A DNA stretch of 58,377 nt from Flavonifractor sp. An306 (GTDB lineage Bacteria > Bacillota > Clostridia > Oscillospirales > Oscillospiraceae), in contig NZ_NFIQ01000020.1 of NCBI RefSeq assembly GCF_002159455.1, forward strand, positions 1 through 58,377, given 5' to 3'. Below the pieces are notes generated by a model. It was not told where the DNA came from. It was given only the letters and a program-made list of their open reading frames with translations, and made no database searches. This document shows positions 1-9,449 of this stretch, piece after piece. The translations under genes were made by a program, and so were the position numbers. Position 1 is the first letter of the stretch; each line of letters opens with the position of its first letter.

Positions 1-247
1 TGAGCAGCAGGGGGTGGCACAGGGGGATGACCTCCCAGGTGCGCTTGGCGGCCATAATGCCCGCCACCCTCGCCACCCCAAGCACGTCCCCCTTGGCGGC
101 GGTGCGGCCAGTGATGGCGTCCAGAATGGGCCGGGTGACGAAGATTTTTCCCTCGGCCACAGCGGTATGGTAGGTGGGCTCTTTGCCGGTCACATCCACC
201 ATAACGGCGTTGCCCGCCTGGTCAAAATGATTGAAAACAGGTTCCAT
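1..247 (-). CDS. moaC: MoaC, cyclic pyranopterin monophosphate synthase (partial, N-terminal 82 residues)
   Basis: This is the first part of MoaC, which with MoaA makes cyclic pyranopterin monophosphate in molybdenum cofactor synthesis. The N-terminus starts MEPVFNHFD, followed by [18 protein letters not shown] and then the family signature [20 protein letters not shown] and IPLCHPLLL, which is active-site sequence. The gene leaves the window at base 1, so the C-terminal half is not visible. The ATG is at 247, with a GAGG site overlapping the end of moeA 10 bases upstream, so the two genes are translationally close. It fits the molybdopterin oxidoreductase encoded a few kb upstream, which needs this cofactor. 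Confidence 0.93.
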   Translation of the reverse strand, partial: MEPVFNHFDQAGNAVMVDVTGKEPTYHTAVAEGKIFVTRPILDAITGRTAAKGDVLGVARVAGIMAAKRTWEVIPLCHPLLL

Positions 248-257
248 GACAGCCTCC

Positions 258-1227
258 TCATTCCAGCAGCAGAATCCGCACCCGGGTGCCCGCCTCCGCC
301 GGGGGAGAGCCCGCCGGCAGCTCCGCCAGGCAGTTGCACCCCACCAGAGAGGCGAGCATCCCGGAAGAGTGTCCCTCCGGCAGGGTGATATGTCCATGTT
401 CGTACCGGCCCCGGATAAACCGCCGCCATCAGGGGGAGGGCCTGATGAAAGATATCCTTGTCCCCCACCGACACCCCGCCGGTGGTGAGCAGTACGTCGC
501 AGGTTTCCAGCAGCTCCCTCATGGCCTCCGCCACGGCGGCGGGGTTGTCCCCCTGGTGGGCGGTTTCGGTCTCAAACCCCAGCTCCGCCAGCCGGGCGGC
601 CAGCAGCATCTGGTTGGAGCCGTAGATCTTCCCGGCGGGGAGGGGCGTTCCGGGGGACACCACCTCGTCTCCGGTGGTGAGCAGGCCCACTCTGGGCCGG
701 CGGCACACCTCCACCTCCGTGAGCCCAGCGCTGGCCAATACCCCCAGGGCGGCGGCGTCCAGCCGGGTGCCCTTTTCCAGCAGCAGGGCGCCCTTCCGGT
801 AGTCCTCGCCCTGATAGACATAATTCTGGAAGGGCTTCAGGGAGACAAACACGGAGACCGGGTCTCCCTGGTCGGTGTCCTCCTGGGGTACCACGCAGTC
901 GCAGCCGGGGGGCAGCATGGCCCCCGTCATGAGCCGTACCGCCTGACCGGGGCCCACGGGGATTCTGGCTTCATCCCCGGCATACACCGTGTCCACCACC
1001 TCCAGCACGGCGGGGTGTTCCCGGTTCGCCCCCGTCAGATCAGCGGAGCGAAGGGCGTAGCCGTCCAGAGGGGAGCGGTCAAAGGGGGGCTGATCCAGGG
1101 GGGCGGCGACGTCAGCCGCCAGGGTCCGGCCCAGGGCCCGCTCCAGGGGCAGCATCTGCGTGCCCAGCGGGACTCGGTTCAGCAGGATGGCTGTCTGGGC
1201 CTCTTCCAGCGTAAGACCTGTTTTCAT
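258..1227 (-). pseudogene. moeA: MoeA molybdopterin molybdenumtransferase, internally deleted and frameshifted
   Basis: MoeA inserts molybdate into adenylated molybdopterin. From the ATG at 1227 (SD AGGAG) the reading frame gives good MoeA sequence: PFDRSPLDGYALR, the MPT-binding domain start GLLTTGDEVV, and [15 protein letters not shown]. It breaks at about 425. The canonical C-terminal domain then resumes in another frame ([20 protein letters not shown] to RVRILLLE) with its stop at 258. The expected stretch between them, including the conserved GNP motif region of domain III (roughly 70-90 residues), is absent. This is a deletion whose length is not a multiple of three, or an assembly error. 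As written, the protein could not fold normally. An upstream in-frame ATG at 1266 lacks an SD. Confidence 0.8.
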
Positions 1228-1270
1228 CAGCAGCTTCTCTCCTTCGGTGAAAGTGGCGTTTCCCACAAAA

Positions 1271-1310
1271 TGCGGGGGAGCCGTCGGAAAAGACGGCTCC
1301 CCCGCATTTC
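1271..1310 (-). terminator. Rho-independent terminator upstream of moeA
   Basis: A perfect 17-bp stem (1271-1287 with 1294-1310; core GCGGGGGAGCCGTC) has a 6-base loop and is followed on the minus strand by a short T run. It lies between the cyclodeaminase-like gene and moeA, so it separates the catabolic operon from the cofactor genes. Confidence 0.85.
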
Positions 1311-1444
1311 ATCTGTCCTGGAGCAGCCCCTTTTCAAATACGGAAGGTCAGACCGTTTCCGGTCTGGCCCAGGCGGAACCGCCATAGCCAAGGCCTGCAG
1401 GCGATTCCACTCGGAGCAATTCAGTTGTATCTCTCTATCCTGGT

Positions 1445-2442
1445 TCAGGCCAGCCGGAACGTCTGGCCCAGGCCCTGTTCCCGCGCCCGCTCGTATACCG
1501 TGGCGGCGCAGTTTACGTCGTGGGCCCCCATTCCCATGTGGGTGGAGACGATGATCTCATCCTCTCGCTCTCTGCCGGGGCACTTTCCGGTGAGCAGCTC
1601 GGTCATATCGCCGAACACGTCGGATTCTGTCAGCAGGTGGCCGGGGTTGAGCTTGGGGCTGCGGAGAATGTGGGCGTCGGGCACCCGATAGCCCAGATAC
1701 CACTTGTCCGCCGTCTTGCCCAGCCGGGGATCCAGGTCCCGGAAGCCCTCAATGCCGATGACGGTGGTGCCCGGGCGGAGCAGCTCCGCGGGGAACAGGG
1801 CCTGCTGGGCTCCGGAGGCCATCAGCACCAGATTGCTCCCGGCCAGGGCCTCCTCCGGGGCGGCGCAGAGCACCGTCTCCACCCGGCCGTCGTACTGCCG
1901 CCGGACCTCCTCCATGGGGCCCCGGCTGCGGCTGAAGAGGTGCAGCTGCTTCAGGGAGGGGAAACCCTCCAGAAAACCCCGGATGCCGGCTCTGGCCTGG
2001 GCGCGCAGCCGAATACCGTCAGCACCTCCGGCTCCGGGTTGGCCAGGTGTCTGGCCTGGACCACCCCGTGGCCTCCGGCGGTGCGCATGTTGGTGCTATT
2101 GGTGGCGCCCACGATGGCCACCGGGGAGCCGGTGCGGGTATCGCTGAGAGCCACCAGATTGCCGTGGCTGAAGGGATAGCCCGGCAGCGGTGCGGCGTAG
2201 GTGTCAATCCACTTCACGCCGGCGTAAGCGCGGTGGCGCAGGATGGCGGGCATGGAGTGGAAATTGTTTTTGTGCTCGGGGTCCACGTACATCAGCCCCA
2301 TCTCGCCCACGGTGATCTCCCCCGTACCCACGCGGTAAAAGGTGTCCTCCGCCAGGGTAATGACGTCGGCGGGGGTGAGAAGGGCCAGCACGTCGTCCTC
2401 ACTGAGCAGGAGCAGCTGCTCCTGGGGATAATTGATCGCCAT
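1445..2442 (-). pseudogene. Ornithine cyclodeaminase/mu-crystallin family protein, single-base frameshift
   Basis: Members of this family are NAD(P)-dependent cyclodeaminases, alanine dehydrogenases or ketimine reductases. The N-terminal part (from the ATG at 2442, SD AGGAG) has the family segments HSMPAILRH, GVKWIDTYA and VGATNSTNMRTAGG. The frame breaks inside the nucleotide-binding loop, at EVLTVFGC. Restoring one base near 2003-2006 gives the expected GCGAQARAGI and joins smoothly to the C-terminal half (FLEGFPSL to QGLGQTFRLA, ending at 1445). The lesion is a one-base deletion in a GC run, so it may be a recent mutation or a sequencing error. It is the last gene of the leftward operon, 24 bases after the ferredoxin gene. 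The true substrate is unknown. Confidence 0.85.
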
Positions 2443-2466
2443 ATTACGCTCCTGATCCTCCCCGGC

Positions 2467-2991
2467 TCACTTGCGCCGGAGGTGGAGGCTGTCCAGCAGG
2501 GCGCTGCACGCCTTGTCGCTGCCGCTGGCCCGGTACTCCTCCTCGGTGACGCAGGTGAGGGCCCCGAAGGTGCAGGCCCGCACGCAGGCGGGCTGGAGGC
2601 CGTTTTTCACCCGGGTGTTGCATCCGTCGCACTTGACCATTTTGCCGTCGCTCTCGCGGTAGCGGGGCGCGCCAAAGGGACAGGCCATGGCGCAGCTCTT
2701 GCAGCCGATGCAGTTGGTGTTGTCATAGATGGTAAAGCCGGTCTCCGGGTCCTTTTTCAGGCAGCCCACCGGGCAGGCGTCGATGCAGGGGGCGTCGGTG
2801 CAGTGCATGCAGGCAGTGGACAGGTAGGCGCAGTACACCCCTCCGTCGGCCAGCTCGATTTCATTGTCAAAGGTCTTCCGGTAGCACTGCTCGCCGGCGG
2901 CCAGGTCGATGTCGTTCTGGTCCATGCAGCCCATCATGCAGGCCGAACAGGCGCAGCACTTGTCCGCATCAAATACAAAGACATGTTTCAT
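2467..2991 (-). CDS. 4Fe-4S dicluster ferredoxin subunit of a molybdoenzyme (DmsB/NrfC type)
   Basis: This 174-residue electron-transfer subunit has four cysteine clusters typical of DmsB/HycB-type proteins: CCACSACMMGC near the N-terminus, CMHCTDAPCIDACPVGC, CIGCKSCAMACPFG, and a later CDGC...CVRAC pair. It would hold up to four [4Fe-4S] clusters and pass electrons between the molybdenum subunit and another carrier. There is no signal peptide or membrane anchor, so it is cytoplasmic. It starts 4 bases after the molybdoenzyme stop, with its SD (AGGAGG) overlapping that gene's end, which indicates a stoichiometric complex. Confidence 0.92.
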   Translation of the reverse strand: MKHVFVFDADKCCACSACMMGCMDQNDIDLAAGEQCYRKTFDNEIELADGGVYCAYLSTACMHCTDAPCIDACPVGCLKKDPETGFTIYDNTNCIGCKSCAMACPFGAPRYRESDGKMVKCDGCNTRVKNGLQPACVRACTFGALTCVTEEEYRASGSDKACSALLDSLHLRRK

Positions 2992-2994
2992 GGT

Positions 2995-5148
2995 TCAACC
3001 CTCCTGGACATTCCGAATGTTGCAGCGCATCCCCTTGAAGCCGGGGAAGCCCGAATAGGGGTCCAGATGGTCCCGGCCGATGAGCAGGTTTACGTTGGCC
3101 TCGGTGTAGCCGTGGAGCATCATGATGACCCCCGGCTTGATCTTGTGGGTAAACTTCACCTTGACCCGGATGGAGCCGTAGGGGCTGTAGAGCTCCACGC
3201 TGCCCCCCTCTTTCAGGCCCAGGCGCTTGCCGTCCTCGGGGTTGATCTCGCAGGTGGGCTCGGGCCGCAGGCTGCGCAGCCAGGGGGTCTCATGGGCCCG
3301 GGAGTGGATGGCGTGGGCCAGGCGGGCGCCGGTACACAGGTAGAAGGGGTAATTCTCTCTGGTCTGCTCGTCGTTCTGGTCGGCCAGGGAATCATAGTAG
3401 GAGGGCAGGGGGTCCAGGCCGTACTTGGGGTCGATGGCGGCGATGGCGGTGGAGTAGAACTCGAACTTGCCCGTGGGGGTCTTGAAGCCGTCCCGCAGGC
3501 ACTTGCCGGGCTCCGCCGGCCACTTGGCAGCGGGCACCTTAACCGGCAGGTCGCTCTTTTTCAGGTCGGCCACCGTCAGGCCGCAGCCCTCCATCATCCA
3601 GTCCAGGCTGGCCTCGTACCCCTTCTGGAGGTATTCGTCATCCAGGTTCATCAGCCGGGCCAGGTCACAGAGGATATCCACATCCGACCGGGACTCATAC
3701 AGGGGCTGGATGGCGGGCTTGGTGTAGAACAGATAGCCCCCCTGGTAGGCCTTCAGCTCGCTGCGCTCCACCGAGGTGCAGGCGGGCAGGACGATGTCGG
3801 CGTACTTTGCGGTCATGGTCATGTACACGTCGGTGTCCACGAAGAAGTCCAGCTTGTCCTTCATGGCCCGGAGCAGATCGTCGGTCTGGGGGTACATCTT
3901 GGCGTTCATGCCCAGGGCAAAGATGGCCCGGACGGGGTAGGGCTTGTCCTCCTCCAGCTGGCGCAGCAGGTCCATGCCCTGCAGCTCATCGAACTGGGCG
4001 TTCCACAGTGGGAAGCGCTCGGCGCCGATGCGCTCAGCGCCGCCGGGGTAGCGGTCGGAGCGGAACTCGTGCTCCCGCATTTTGAAGCCGGCGGGCTTGT
4101 GGAGGTAGGTGGCCGGGTTGGGCACGTTGCCGCCGGCCCGGTCAAAGTTGCCGGTGAGGGCGGTGAGGCAGAAAATGGCCCGGTGGGAATTGAAGCCGTT
4201 GATGTGGTGCACCAGGGCCGAGGCGGAGAAGTTGGTGCAGGCCGGGCCGTTGGTGGCGTACAGCTTGGTGGCCTCATAGATGTCATTGGGGTCCAGGCCG
4301 GTGATCCGGGCCACCTTGTCCAGGGGGTACTGGTCGGCCAGGGCCTTGTACTGCTCAAAGCCGTAGGTGTACTTCTCCACATAGTCCATATCGGCCCAGC
4401 CGTTGTCAATGATAAGCTTTGCCATGCCCAGAGCCAGGGCGCCGTCGGTGCCCGGGTTGATCTGCAGGAAGATGTCGGCCAGGTTTCTGGAGGCCGGGGT
4501 CTGGCGGATGTCGATGATGATGACCTTGCCCCCCCGCTCCTTCAGCTTCTGCACGCCCAGCACGGACAGGTGGGCGGAGTAGTAGCCGTCAAAGTTCCAG
4601 CCCAGGAAGGTGTTGGCGTGGGCCATGTCCGGTCCGGCGCCGGTGCCGGCGGTGACCTTGTTGGCGATGACCATGGCGGCGCTGCAGGTGGAGTCGTCGG
4701 TGCCGAAGTTCACGCTGCCGAACACATGGGCAAAGCGGTGGAGGATGGGGCGGTACCACTTGCAGTAGCCGCTGAGGAAGGCCACGGAATTGGGGACGTA
4801 CTGCTCCTTGACCTCATTGAGCTTCCGGGCGATGGTCTGATAGGCCTCGTCCCAGCTGATGGGCTCGAACTTGCCCTCGCCCCGCTGGCCCACCCGGCGC
4901 AGGGGGGTCCTGATGCGGTCCTCCCGGTAGACGGCGTTGCGCAGGGCGGAGCCCTTGGTGCACAGGTGGCCGTGGTTGTAGGGGTGCTCCGGCGTGCCCT
5001 CCACCCGGATGATTTTGCCGTCCTTCACATAGCAGTCCACGCCGCAGTGGTGGCCGGGGCTGCAGATGGCGCACAGGGAGTGCTTGATCTCGATTCCGGT
5101 ATCGGGACCGGGGATCTTGGCTTTGATTTTCTCTTCAAGCTCAGTCAA
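2995..5148 (-). CDS. Molybdopterin oxidoreductase, DMSO-reductase family catalytic subunit
   Basis: This 717-residue catalytic subunit of the DMSO reductase family has an N-terminal [4Fe-4S] motif (CAICSPGHHCGVDC ... HLCTKG, residues about 25-65), the molybdopterin-binding core (FGTDDSTCSAAM, FLGWNFDGYYSAH, IIIDIRQTPAS) and a C-terminal beta-barrel domain (VELYSPYGSIRVKVKF). TCSA supplies a Cys that could be the Mo ligand; that is an inference. There is no Tat signal, so the enzyme is cytoplasmic. The start is TTG at 5148 with an AGGAGG-type SD, overlapping the upstream FAD gene by 8 bases. With its neighbours it probably forms a three-subunit NAD(P)H-linked oxidoreductase. The substrate cannot be read from sequence; formate dehydrogenase is unlikely because the context is an organic-acid cluster. 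Confidence 0.9.
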   Translation of the reverse strand: MTELEEKIKAKIPGPDTGIEIKHSLCAICSPGHHCGVDCYVKDGKIIRVEGTPEHPYNHGHLCTKGSALRNAVYREDRIRTPLRRVGQRGEGKFEPISWDEAYQTIARKLNEVKEQYVPNSVAFLSGYCKWYRPILHRFAHVFGSVNFGTDDSTCSAAMVIANKVTAGTGAGPDMAHANTFLGWNFDGYYSAHLSVLGVQKLKERGGKVIIIDIRQTPASRNLADIFLQINPGTDGALALGMAKLIIDNGWADMDYVEKYTYGFEQYKALADQYPLDKVARITGLDPNDIYEATKLYATNGPACTNFSASALVHHINGFNSHRAIFCLTALTGNFDRAGGNVPNPATYLHKPAGFKMREHEFRSDRYPGGAERIGAERFPLWNAQFDELQGMDLLRQLEEDKPYPVRAIFALGMNAKMYPQTDDLLRAMKDKLDFFVDTDVYMTMTAKYADIVLPACTSVERSELKAYQGGYLFYTKPAIQPLYESRSDVDILCDLARLMNLDDEYLQKGYEASLDWMMEGCGLTVADLKKSDLPVKVPAAKWPAEPGKCLRDGFKTPTGKFEFYSTAIAAIDPKYGLDPLPSYYDSLADQNDEQTRENYPFYLCTGARLAHAIHSRAHETPWLRSLRPEPTCEINPEDGKRLGLKEGGSVELYSPYGSIRVKVKFTHKIKPGVIMMLHGYTEANVNLLIGRDHLDPYSGFPGFKGMRCNIRNVQEG

Positions 5149-6418
5149 CGGATTTCCCTCCTAAAAAGTCGATGAAGCTGTCCGGAAAGCCCTTGTCCTT
5201 CAGATAGCAGACCGACCGGATGTCGATGCCGGCCGCCGGGCTCTCAATGGACTTGATAAAGATGTTCTTGAGCAGTCCGTTGCTTTCCGCCGAGCCGATC
5301 ACGTTCAGGCACTTGACGCCCCCGCCGTTCCGGACGCCCCGGATATAATAGCGGGCGTCCTCATATTCATAGACGGCGTCCTCCGGCCCGCAGGCGCTCA
5401 CGTCGCCGATGCTGATAAAGTCATAGTCCAGATAGTGGGCCAGGTTGACCAGCACGTTGGCGTCAAACTCCATCCGGCCGCCGGTCATGTTGGCCCCGGC
5501 CACCCGGCCCTGCTTCTGGGCGTTGAACCACACGCCGATGTTGCGATGGGTGCCGCTCTGGATATCCAGCGCCTCGCAGCAGTCCCCGGCGGCATAGACG
5601 CCGGGATAATTGGTGGCCATGGTCTTGTCCACCACTACCCCCCGGTTCATGGCCACCCCGCTGTCCTTGAGAAAAGCGGTATTGGTCCGCACGCCGATAC
5701 AGACGGCGATGAGGTCGGCGGTAAACCGGTCCCCGCTCTTGGTAACGGCAGTCAGCCGCCCGTCGTCCTCCCGCTCGATGCGCTCCAGCATCTGGTTGAA
5801 GGAGAGGCTGACGCCCTTGTGCTGCAGATCCGCCTGGATCCGCCGGGCGCTCTCCTCAAAGGCGGCCACGTAAAACATCCACGGGGCCCCGTCGATCAGG
5901 GTGCAGGGGATATCCCGCACCGCCAGGTCCTCCACCACCTTGATGCCCACCCAGGACGAGCCGATGACCAGGCCGCTCTTTACCGCGCCGCTGTCCAGCC
6001 GCTGCTTCAGCTCCTGCGCGTCCTTTACGGTACGCATTTTGAGCACGCCGGGCAGGTCCATGCCCGGAATGGGGGGCGCCACGGCGGAGGCGCCGGTGCT
6101 GATGAGGATGTTGTCATACCCGGCCTGGCTGCCATCGGCAAAACGAAGCGTCCTGTTCGCCGGGTCCAGCCCCGTAACCGGCCGGTTGGTGTAGATGTTC
6201 AGGTTCAGCTTCTCCCGGATCTCCTCCAGGGAGCCATAGGGAAACATGGCGTCATAGGGGATGGCGCCCTTTACGTAGTAAGTGGTCAGCATGGGATTAT
6301 AGGGCCCCAGGTCTGTGTCCGAGTAGACGTCAATCACGGCCTTGGGATCCCGTCTCCGCGCCTCCTCGGCGGCGCAGAAGCCGGCGCCGCCGAATCCGAT
6401 AATGGCGATTTTGTTCAT
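5141..6418 (-). CDS. FAD-dependent pyridine nucleotide-disulfide family oxidoreductase
   Basis: This 425-residue flavoprotein has an N-terminal Rossmann FAD motif (IAIIGFGGAGFCAAEEA), a second NAD(P)-binding motif around GLVIGSSWVGIKVVEDLA, and the family FAD motif GVYAAGDCCEA. It resembles NADH oxidase/nitrite reductase-type reductases and would deliver electrons from NAD(P)H, via the ferredoxin subunit, to the molybdoenzyme, or run in reverse. The ATG at 6418 is chosen because a GGAGG site sits just upstream; a longer in-frame start at 6460 lacks one. Its end overlaps the molybdoenzyme start by 8 bases. No redox CxxC active site like that of lipoamide dehydrogenase is evident at the N-terminus. 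Confidence 0.88.
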   Translation of the reverse strand: MNKIAIIGFGGAGFCAAEEARRRDPKAVIDVYSDTDLGPYNPMLTTYYVKGAIPYDAMFPYGSLEEIREKLNLNIYTNRPVTGLDPANRTLRFADGSQAGYDNILISTGASAVAPPIPGMDLPGVLKMRTVKDAQELKQRLDSGAVKSGLVIGSSWVGIKVVEDLAVRDIPCTLIDGAPWMFYVAAFEESARRIQADLQHKGVSLSFNQMLERIEREDDGRLTAVTKSGDRFTADLIAVCIGVRTNTAFLKDSGVAMNRGVVVDKTMATNYPGVYAAGDCCEALDIQSGTHRNIGVWFNAQKQGRVAGANMTGGRMEFDANVLVNLAHYLDYDFISIGDVSACGPEDAVYEYEDARYYIRGVRNGGGVKCLNVIGSAESNGLLKNIFIKSIESPAAGIDIRSVCYLKDKGFPDSFIDFLGGKSVD

Positions 6419-6525
6419 AGGGTTCCTCCAAGCAGTACAGTCATAGTTCTCTCCGGGCAAGGCGCTCCGGAGGCGGGCTGAGCCGGCCTCCGGAACAATG
6501 CGCGCCTATGGCCCGTGAGGGATGG

Positions 6526-8001
6526 TCAGCCCAGCAGCCCGTCCAGCGTGGAGATATCCTCCACTTCCTCGATTCTGCACAGGGTATCCAGCGCCTTTTC
6601 CAGGGCCTCGCCCTGGAGCACCGGGGCGGCCTGGACCCGGAACCGGTCGGCAAACTGCTCCCGGCTCATCATGTTGTCGGGGTGGCCGGGATGGCAGTCC
6701 ATTTTCTCCACAAAGGTGCGCCCGTCCTTGAGCTTGACGGTGATGGTCTTCATGGGGAAGCCCCGCTCCTCCCGGAACTGCTTGAAGCTGGACATGGGGG
6801 ACTCCTCGGGGGAGGGACCGGCCTTGACCCGCTTGGCCAGAGCGATGCGCTTGGGGTCCTTCATGCGCTCAGGGGTGTACCAGTGGGCGCCGGGGTGGGG
6901 ATCGTAGAGGAAGGAGGCGATGGCGAAGGGGATGGAGAACTGGGCGTGGGTGACGGAGGTAAAGCCCTCGTCGGGGGCCCACATCCGGGCGCGGACGGGG
7001 GGATCCACGATGATCTCCTCCACATCCTCGGGCCCGAAGCCCTCCCGCTGCACCAGATCTCTGATGATCTCCACCGGGGTCTGCACCCACATGTTGGCGG
7101 GCCAGTGCTTGAGCAGGGTGCGCATGATGAGGTACCGCTGGCCCAGCTCCTTGGTCAGCCAGGACAGGTCGGCCTCCTCCGAGCGGATGGTGGTCTCGCC
7201 GGAGCCGTTGGAGCCGTCGTTGCCGCAGATCACGCCGGTATAGCACCGGGGCTCATCCAGGGCGTCCCGGTTGTTGCGGATGCCCTTCTCCACCGCCTTG
7301 GCGATGCAGAAGCCGTCCCGGGCCCGGTAGCCGTGCTCGTAGTGGTAGAAATCCGACATGGTGGTGGCGTGGTAGGCCACGGGCAGGGTGGAGCACTCGC
7401 AGCCCATGCCGATGGCCTGGTTGATCTGACGGGCGTCCAGGCCGTAGAGCTTGGCCACCGGGAGGATGCAGGCGAAGATCTGCCAGCTGGTCAGGCCCCA
7501 GCCCTTCTTCTTCCACCGCTCGTCGGAGGGCTGCACCGCCATGGCGATGCGCTGATAGACCTCATAGCCGGCCACAATGGCGGTAATCAGGTCCTTGCCG
7601 CTCCTGTGCCGCTCCTCGGCGGCCAGCCAGGCGCAGGGGATGACGCCGGCGGCGGGGTGGCCGGTCCAGGAGCAGTCCTCCCAGTCCAGCGCGTCGCTGG
7701 CGGTGCCCAGGGCCAGGGCCGCGTTGATGGCGGACAGCTTTTCGCCGGTGCCCCACATGGTGGTGGCGCCGCCGGCGCCGCCGTTGGCCTCCTTTGCCAT
7801 CCGCAGCGCCTTTTTATAGATGGGGGTCCCCTTGGCGCCCAGCGTCACGCCGATGGTCTGGAGCAGAATCATTTTGGCCCGCTCCACCACCTCCGGCGGG
7901 ATATCCTCGTACTTCAGATTGGCCGCGTACTCGCTCAGCGTCTGGGTATAGGTGGTGGGAGTGAGGAAATTGTTATCTTTATACAGACGATTGTACCGCA
8001 T
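6526..8001 (-). CDS. MmgE/PrpD family protein (copy 1)
   Basis: A 491-residue member of the MmgE/PrpD family, which includes 2-methylcitrate dehydratase, cis-aconitate decarboxylase and iminodisuccinate epimerase. Visible landmarks are LGTASDALDWEDCSWTGHPA, the expected position of the ALDFDD...HP motif, GVIPCAWLAAEE, VAGYEVYQRI and a C-terminal CHPGHPDNMMS segment. It starts 37 bases after its paralogue (8039-9421), with a clear AGGAGG site. The two copies share order and motifs but diverge enough to suggest distinct substrates or a heteromer. Given the adjacent isomerase-like, opine-dehydrogenase-like and carboxylate-transporter genes, a dehydratase or epimerase acting on a polycarboxylate is likely. 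The exact reaction is unknown. Confidence 0.88.
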   Translation of the reverse strand: MRYNRLYKDNNFLTPTTYTQTLSEYAANLKYEDIPPEVVERAKMILLQTIGVTLGAKGTPIYKKALRMAKEANGGAGGATTMWGTGEKLSAINAALALGTASDALDWEDCSWTGHPAAGVIPCAWLAAEERHRSGKDLITAIVAGYEVYQRIAMAVQPSDERWKKKGWGLTSWQIFACILPVAKLYGLDARQINQAIGMGCECSTLPVAYHATTMSDFYHYEHGYRARDGFCIAKAVEKGIRNNRDALDEPRCYTGVICGNDGSNGSGETTIRSEEADLSWLTKELGQRYLIMRTLLKHWPANMWVQTPVEIIRDLVQREGFGPEDVEEIIVDPPVRARMWAPDEGFTSVTHAQFSIPFAIASFLYDPHPGAHWYTPERMKDPKRIALAKRVKAGPSPEESPMSSFKQFREERGFPMKTITVKLKDGRTFVEKMDCHPGHPDNMMSREQFADRFRVQAAPVLQGEALEKALDTLCRIEEVEDISTLDGLLG

Positions 8002-8038
8002 ACTGTACCTCCTGCTTCATCAATATCGGGTCTGCCGC

Positions 8039-9421
8039 TCAATAGAGGAACTGGGGCAGCACAGAGGCGTCCTCATACTCATCCAGATGGCAGATGCAGT
8101 CGATGGCCTTCTCCGCCTGCTCGCTGGCCAGCACGTTGCGGGTCTCCAGGCGGAAGCGGTCCTTGAACTGGTCCCGGGTGAGCATGTAGTGGGGATGGCC
8201 GGGGTGGGTAAAGGTGCTCTCCACATACTCGGTGCCGTCCTTCATGCGGACGAGCATGAATTTCTCCGGGTGCTTGCCGTCGATGAGGTCCTTGATGAAC
8301 TTCATGCCCGTCATCTTGACAAAGCCGTCGGCCTTGACCTTCATCATCAGGTCGATGATCTTCTGATCCTTCATGGTCTCAGGCTGATACCAGACCGCTC
8401 CGGGCTCCGGGTGATACATGGCGCAGGCGGCGGCGTAGGGGATGGAGAACTGGGCCTGGGTGATGGACTCGTAGCCCGTCTCGGAGTACCAGTGGCGGAA
8501 GGCCACCGAGGGACGGATGATGATTTCGGCCACGTCGTCGGGATTGAACTTGTATTTGGTGACCAGCCGGGCGGCCAGCTCGGCGTAGGTCTGGACAAAG
8601 ACGTTGGCGGGCCAGTGCTTGACCAGCAGCATGTCCATCATCATCCAGTGCTCGCCCAGCTCCTTGGTCAGCCACTCCGGCTCCTGATAGCCGCAGTGGG
8701 CCAGGTAGGCGGTGGGGTCGTCAAAGGCGTCCTCCATGTTCTCGATGCCGTACAGGGCGGTCTTGATCATGCTGATGGTGCTCTCATCCCGGAAGCCATA
8801 GAGGTAGTTCAGGGAGTCGGACATGGTCAGCTCGTGGACGTTGGCGGGGATGATGGCGCAGGCGGTGCCGATGCCGAAGGCCTGGTTCATCTGCTCCTCG
8901 GACAGGTCCAGCAGCTTCATCAGCACGGTCAGGTTGCCGAAGATGTTGTAGCTGACGATGTTGCTCCGGCCGGCCAGGGCCACCCGCTGGTAGACCTCAT
9001 AGCCGGCCACAATGGCGGTGAGCATCTCCTTGCCGCTCTTGTGGAGCACCTCGGTGGCGATGACGGCGGTGGGAATGACGCCGGCGGAGGGGTGGCCCGT
9101 CACCGAGCAGTCCTCCCAGTCCAGGGCGTCGCCCATGGTGCCGGCGGTGAGGGCGGCGGCCTCCCAGCTCACCTTGGCCCCGTCGGCCCACAGGGTAGCT
9201 TTCCCCTCGCTGCCGGGGGACATCTCCTTGGAAATGGCGATTACGTCCTTGATCTGCTTGAGCTCGGCGCTGCACAGGCTGACGCCCACCGTCTGCATGA
9301 CCATCATCTTGGCCTGCTCGATGACCATGGGGGGAATGTCCTCATACTTCAGCGTCTTGATAAAATGGCACAGCTGCTTGGTCCAGTCGGTGGTCAGCGG
9401 CCCATGTACATTAAATCCCAT
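8039..9421 (-). CDS. MmgE/PrpD family protein (copy 2)
   Basis: A 460-residue paralogue of the downstream MmgE/PrpD gene. It has GTMGDALDWEDCSVTGHPSA, GVIPTAVIATE, VAGYEVYQRVA and FTHPGHPHYMLTRDQF, matching copy 1 motif for motif, but it lacks copy 1's N-terminal extension and the WKKKGWG and GNDGSNGSG insertions. The ATG at 9421 follows AAGGAGGAGA. It lies 28 bases after the second isomerase-like gene and is co-transcribed. Such tandem PrpD pairs suggest either two sequential steps on related acids or a hetero-oligomer. No membrane or export signals are present. Confidence 0.88.
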   Translation of the reverse strand: MGFNVHGPLTTDWTKQLCHFIKTLKYEDIPPMVIEQAKMMVMQTVGVSLCSAELKQIKDVIAISKEMSPGSEGKATLWADGAKVSWEAAALTAGTMGDALDWEDCSVTGHPSAGVIPTAVIATEVLHKSGKEMLTAIVAGYEVYQRVALAGRSNIVSYNIFGNLTVLMKLLDLSEEQMNQAFGIGTACAIIPANVHELTMSDSLNYLYGFRDESTISMIKTALYGIENMEDAFDDPTAYLAHCGYQEPEWLTKELGEHWMMMDMLLVKHWPANVFVQTYAELAARLVTKYKFNPDDVAEIIIRPSVAFRHWYSETGYESITQAQFSIPYAAACAMYHPEPGAVWYQPETMKDQKIIDLMMKVKADGFVKMTGMKFIKDLIDGKHPEKFMLVRMKDGTEYVESTFTHPGHPHYMLTRDQFKDRFRLETRNVLASEQAEKAIDCICHLDEYEDASVLPQFLY

Positions 9422-9449
9422 ATTGTCTCCTCCTTACGATATGTCCCGG

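Noticed and set aside
2047-5175. A 1042-residue open frame on the plus strand
   Set aside because: It is the antisense shadow of the molybdoenzyme, ferredoxin and cyclodeaminase-like genes. It is repetitive in Gly/Val/Gln/His, as expected from GC-rich complement, and has no domain.
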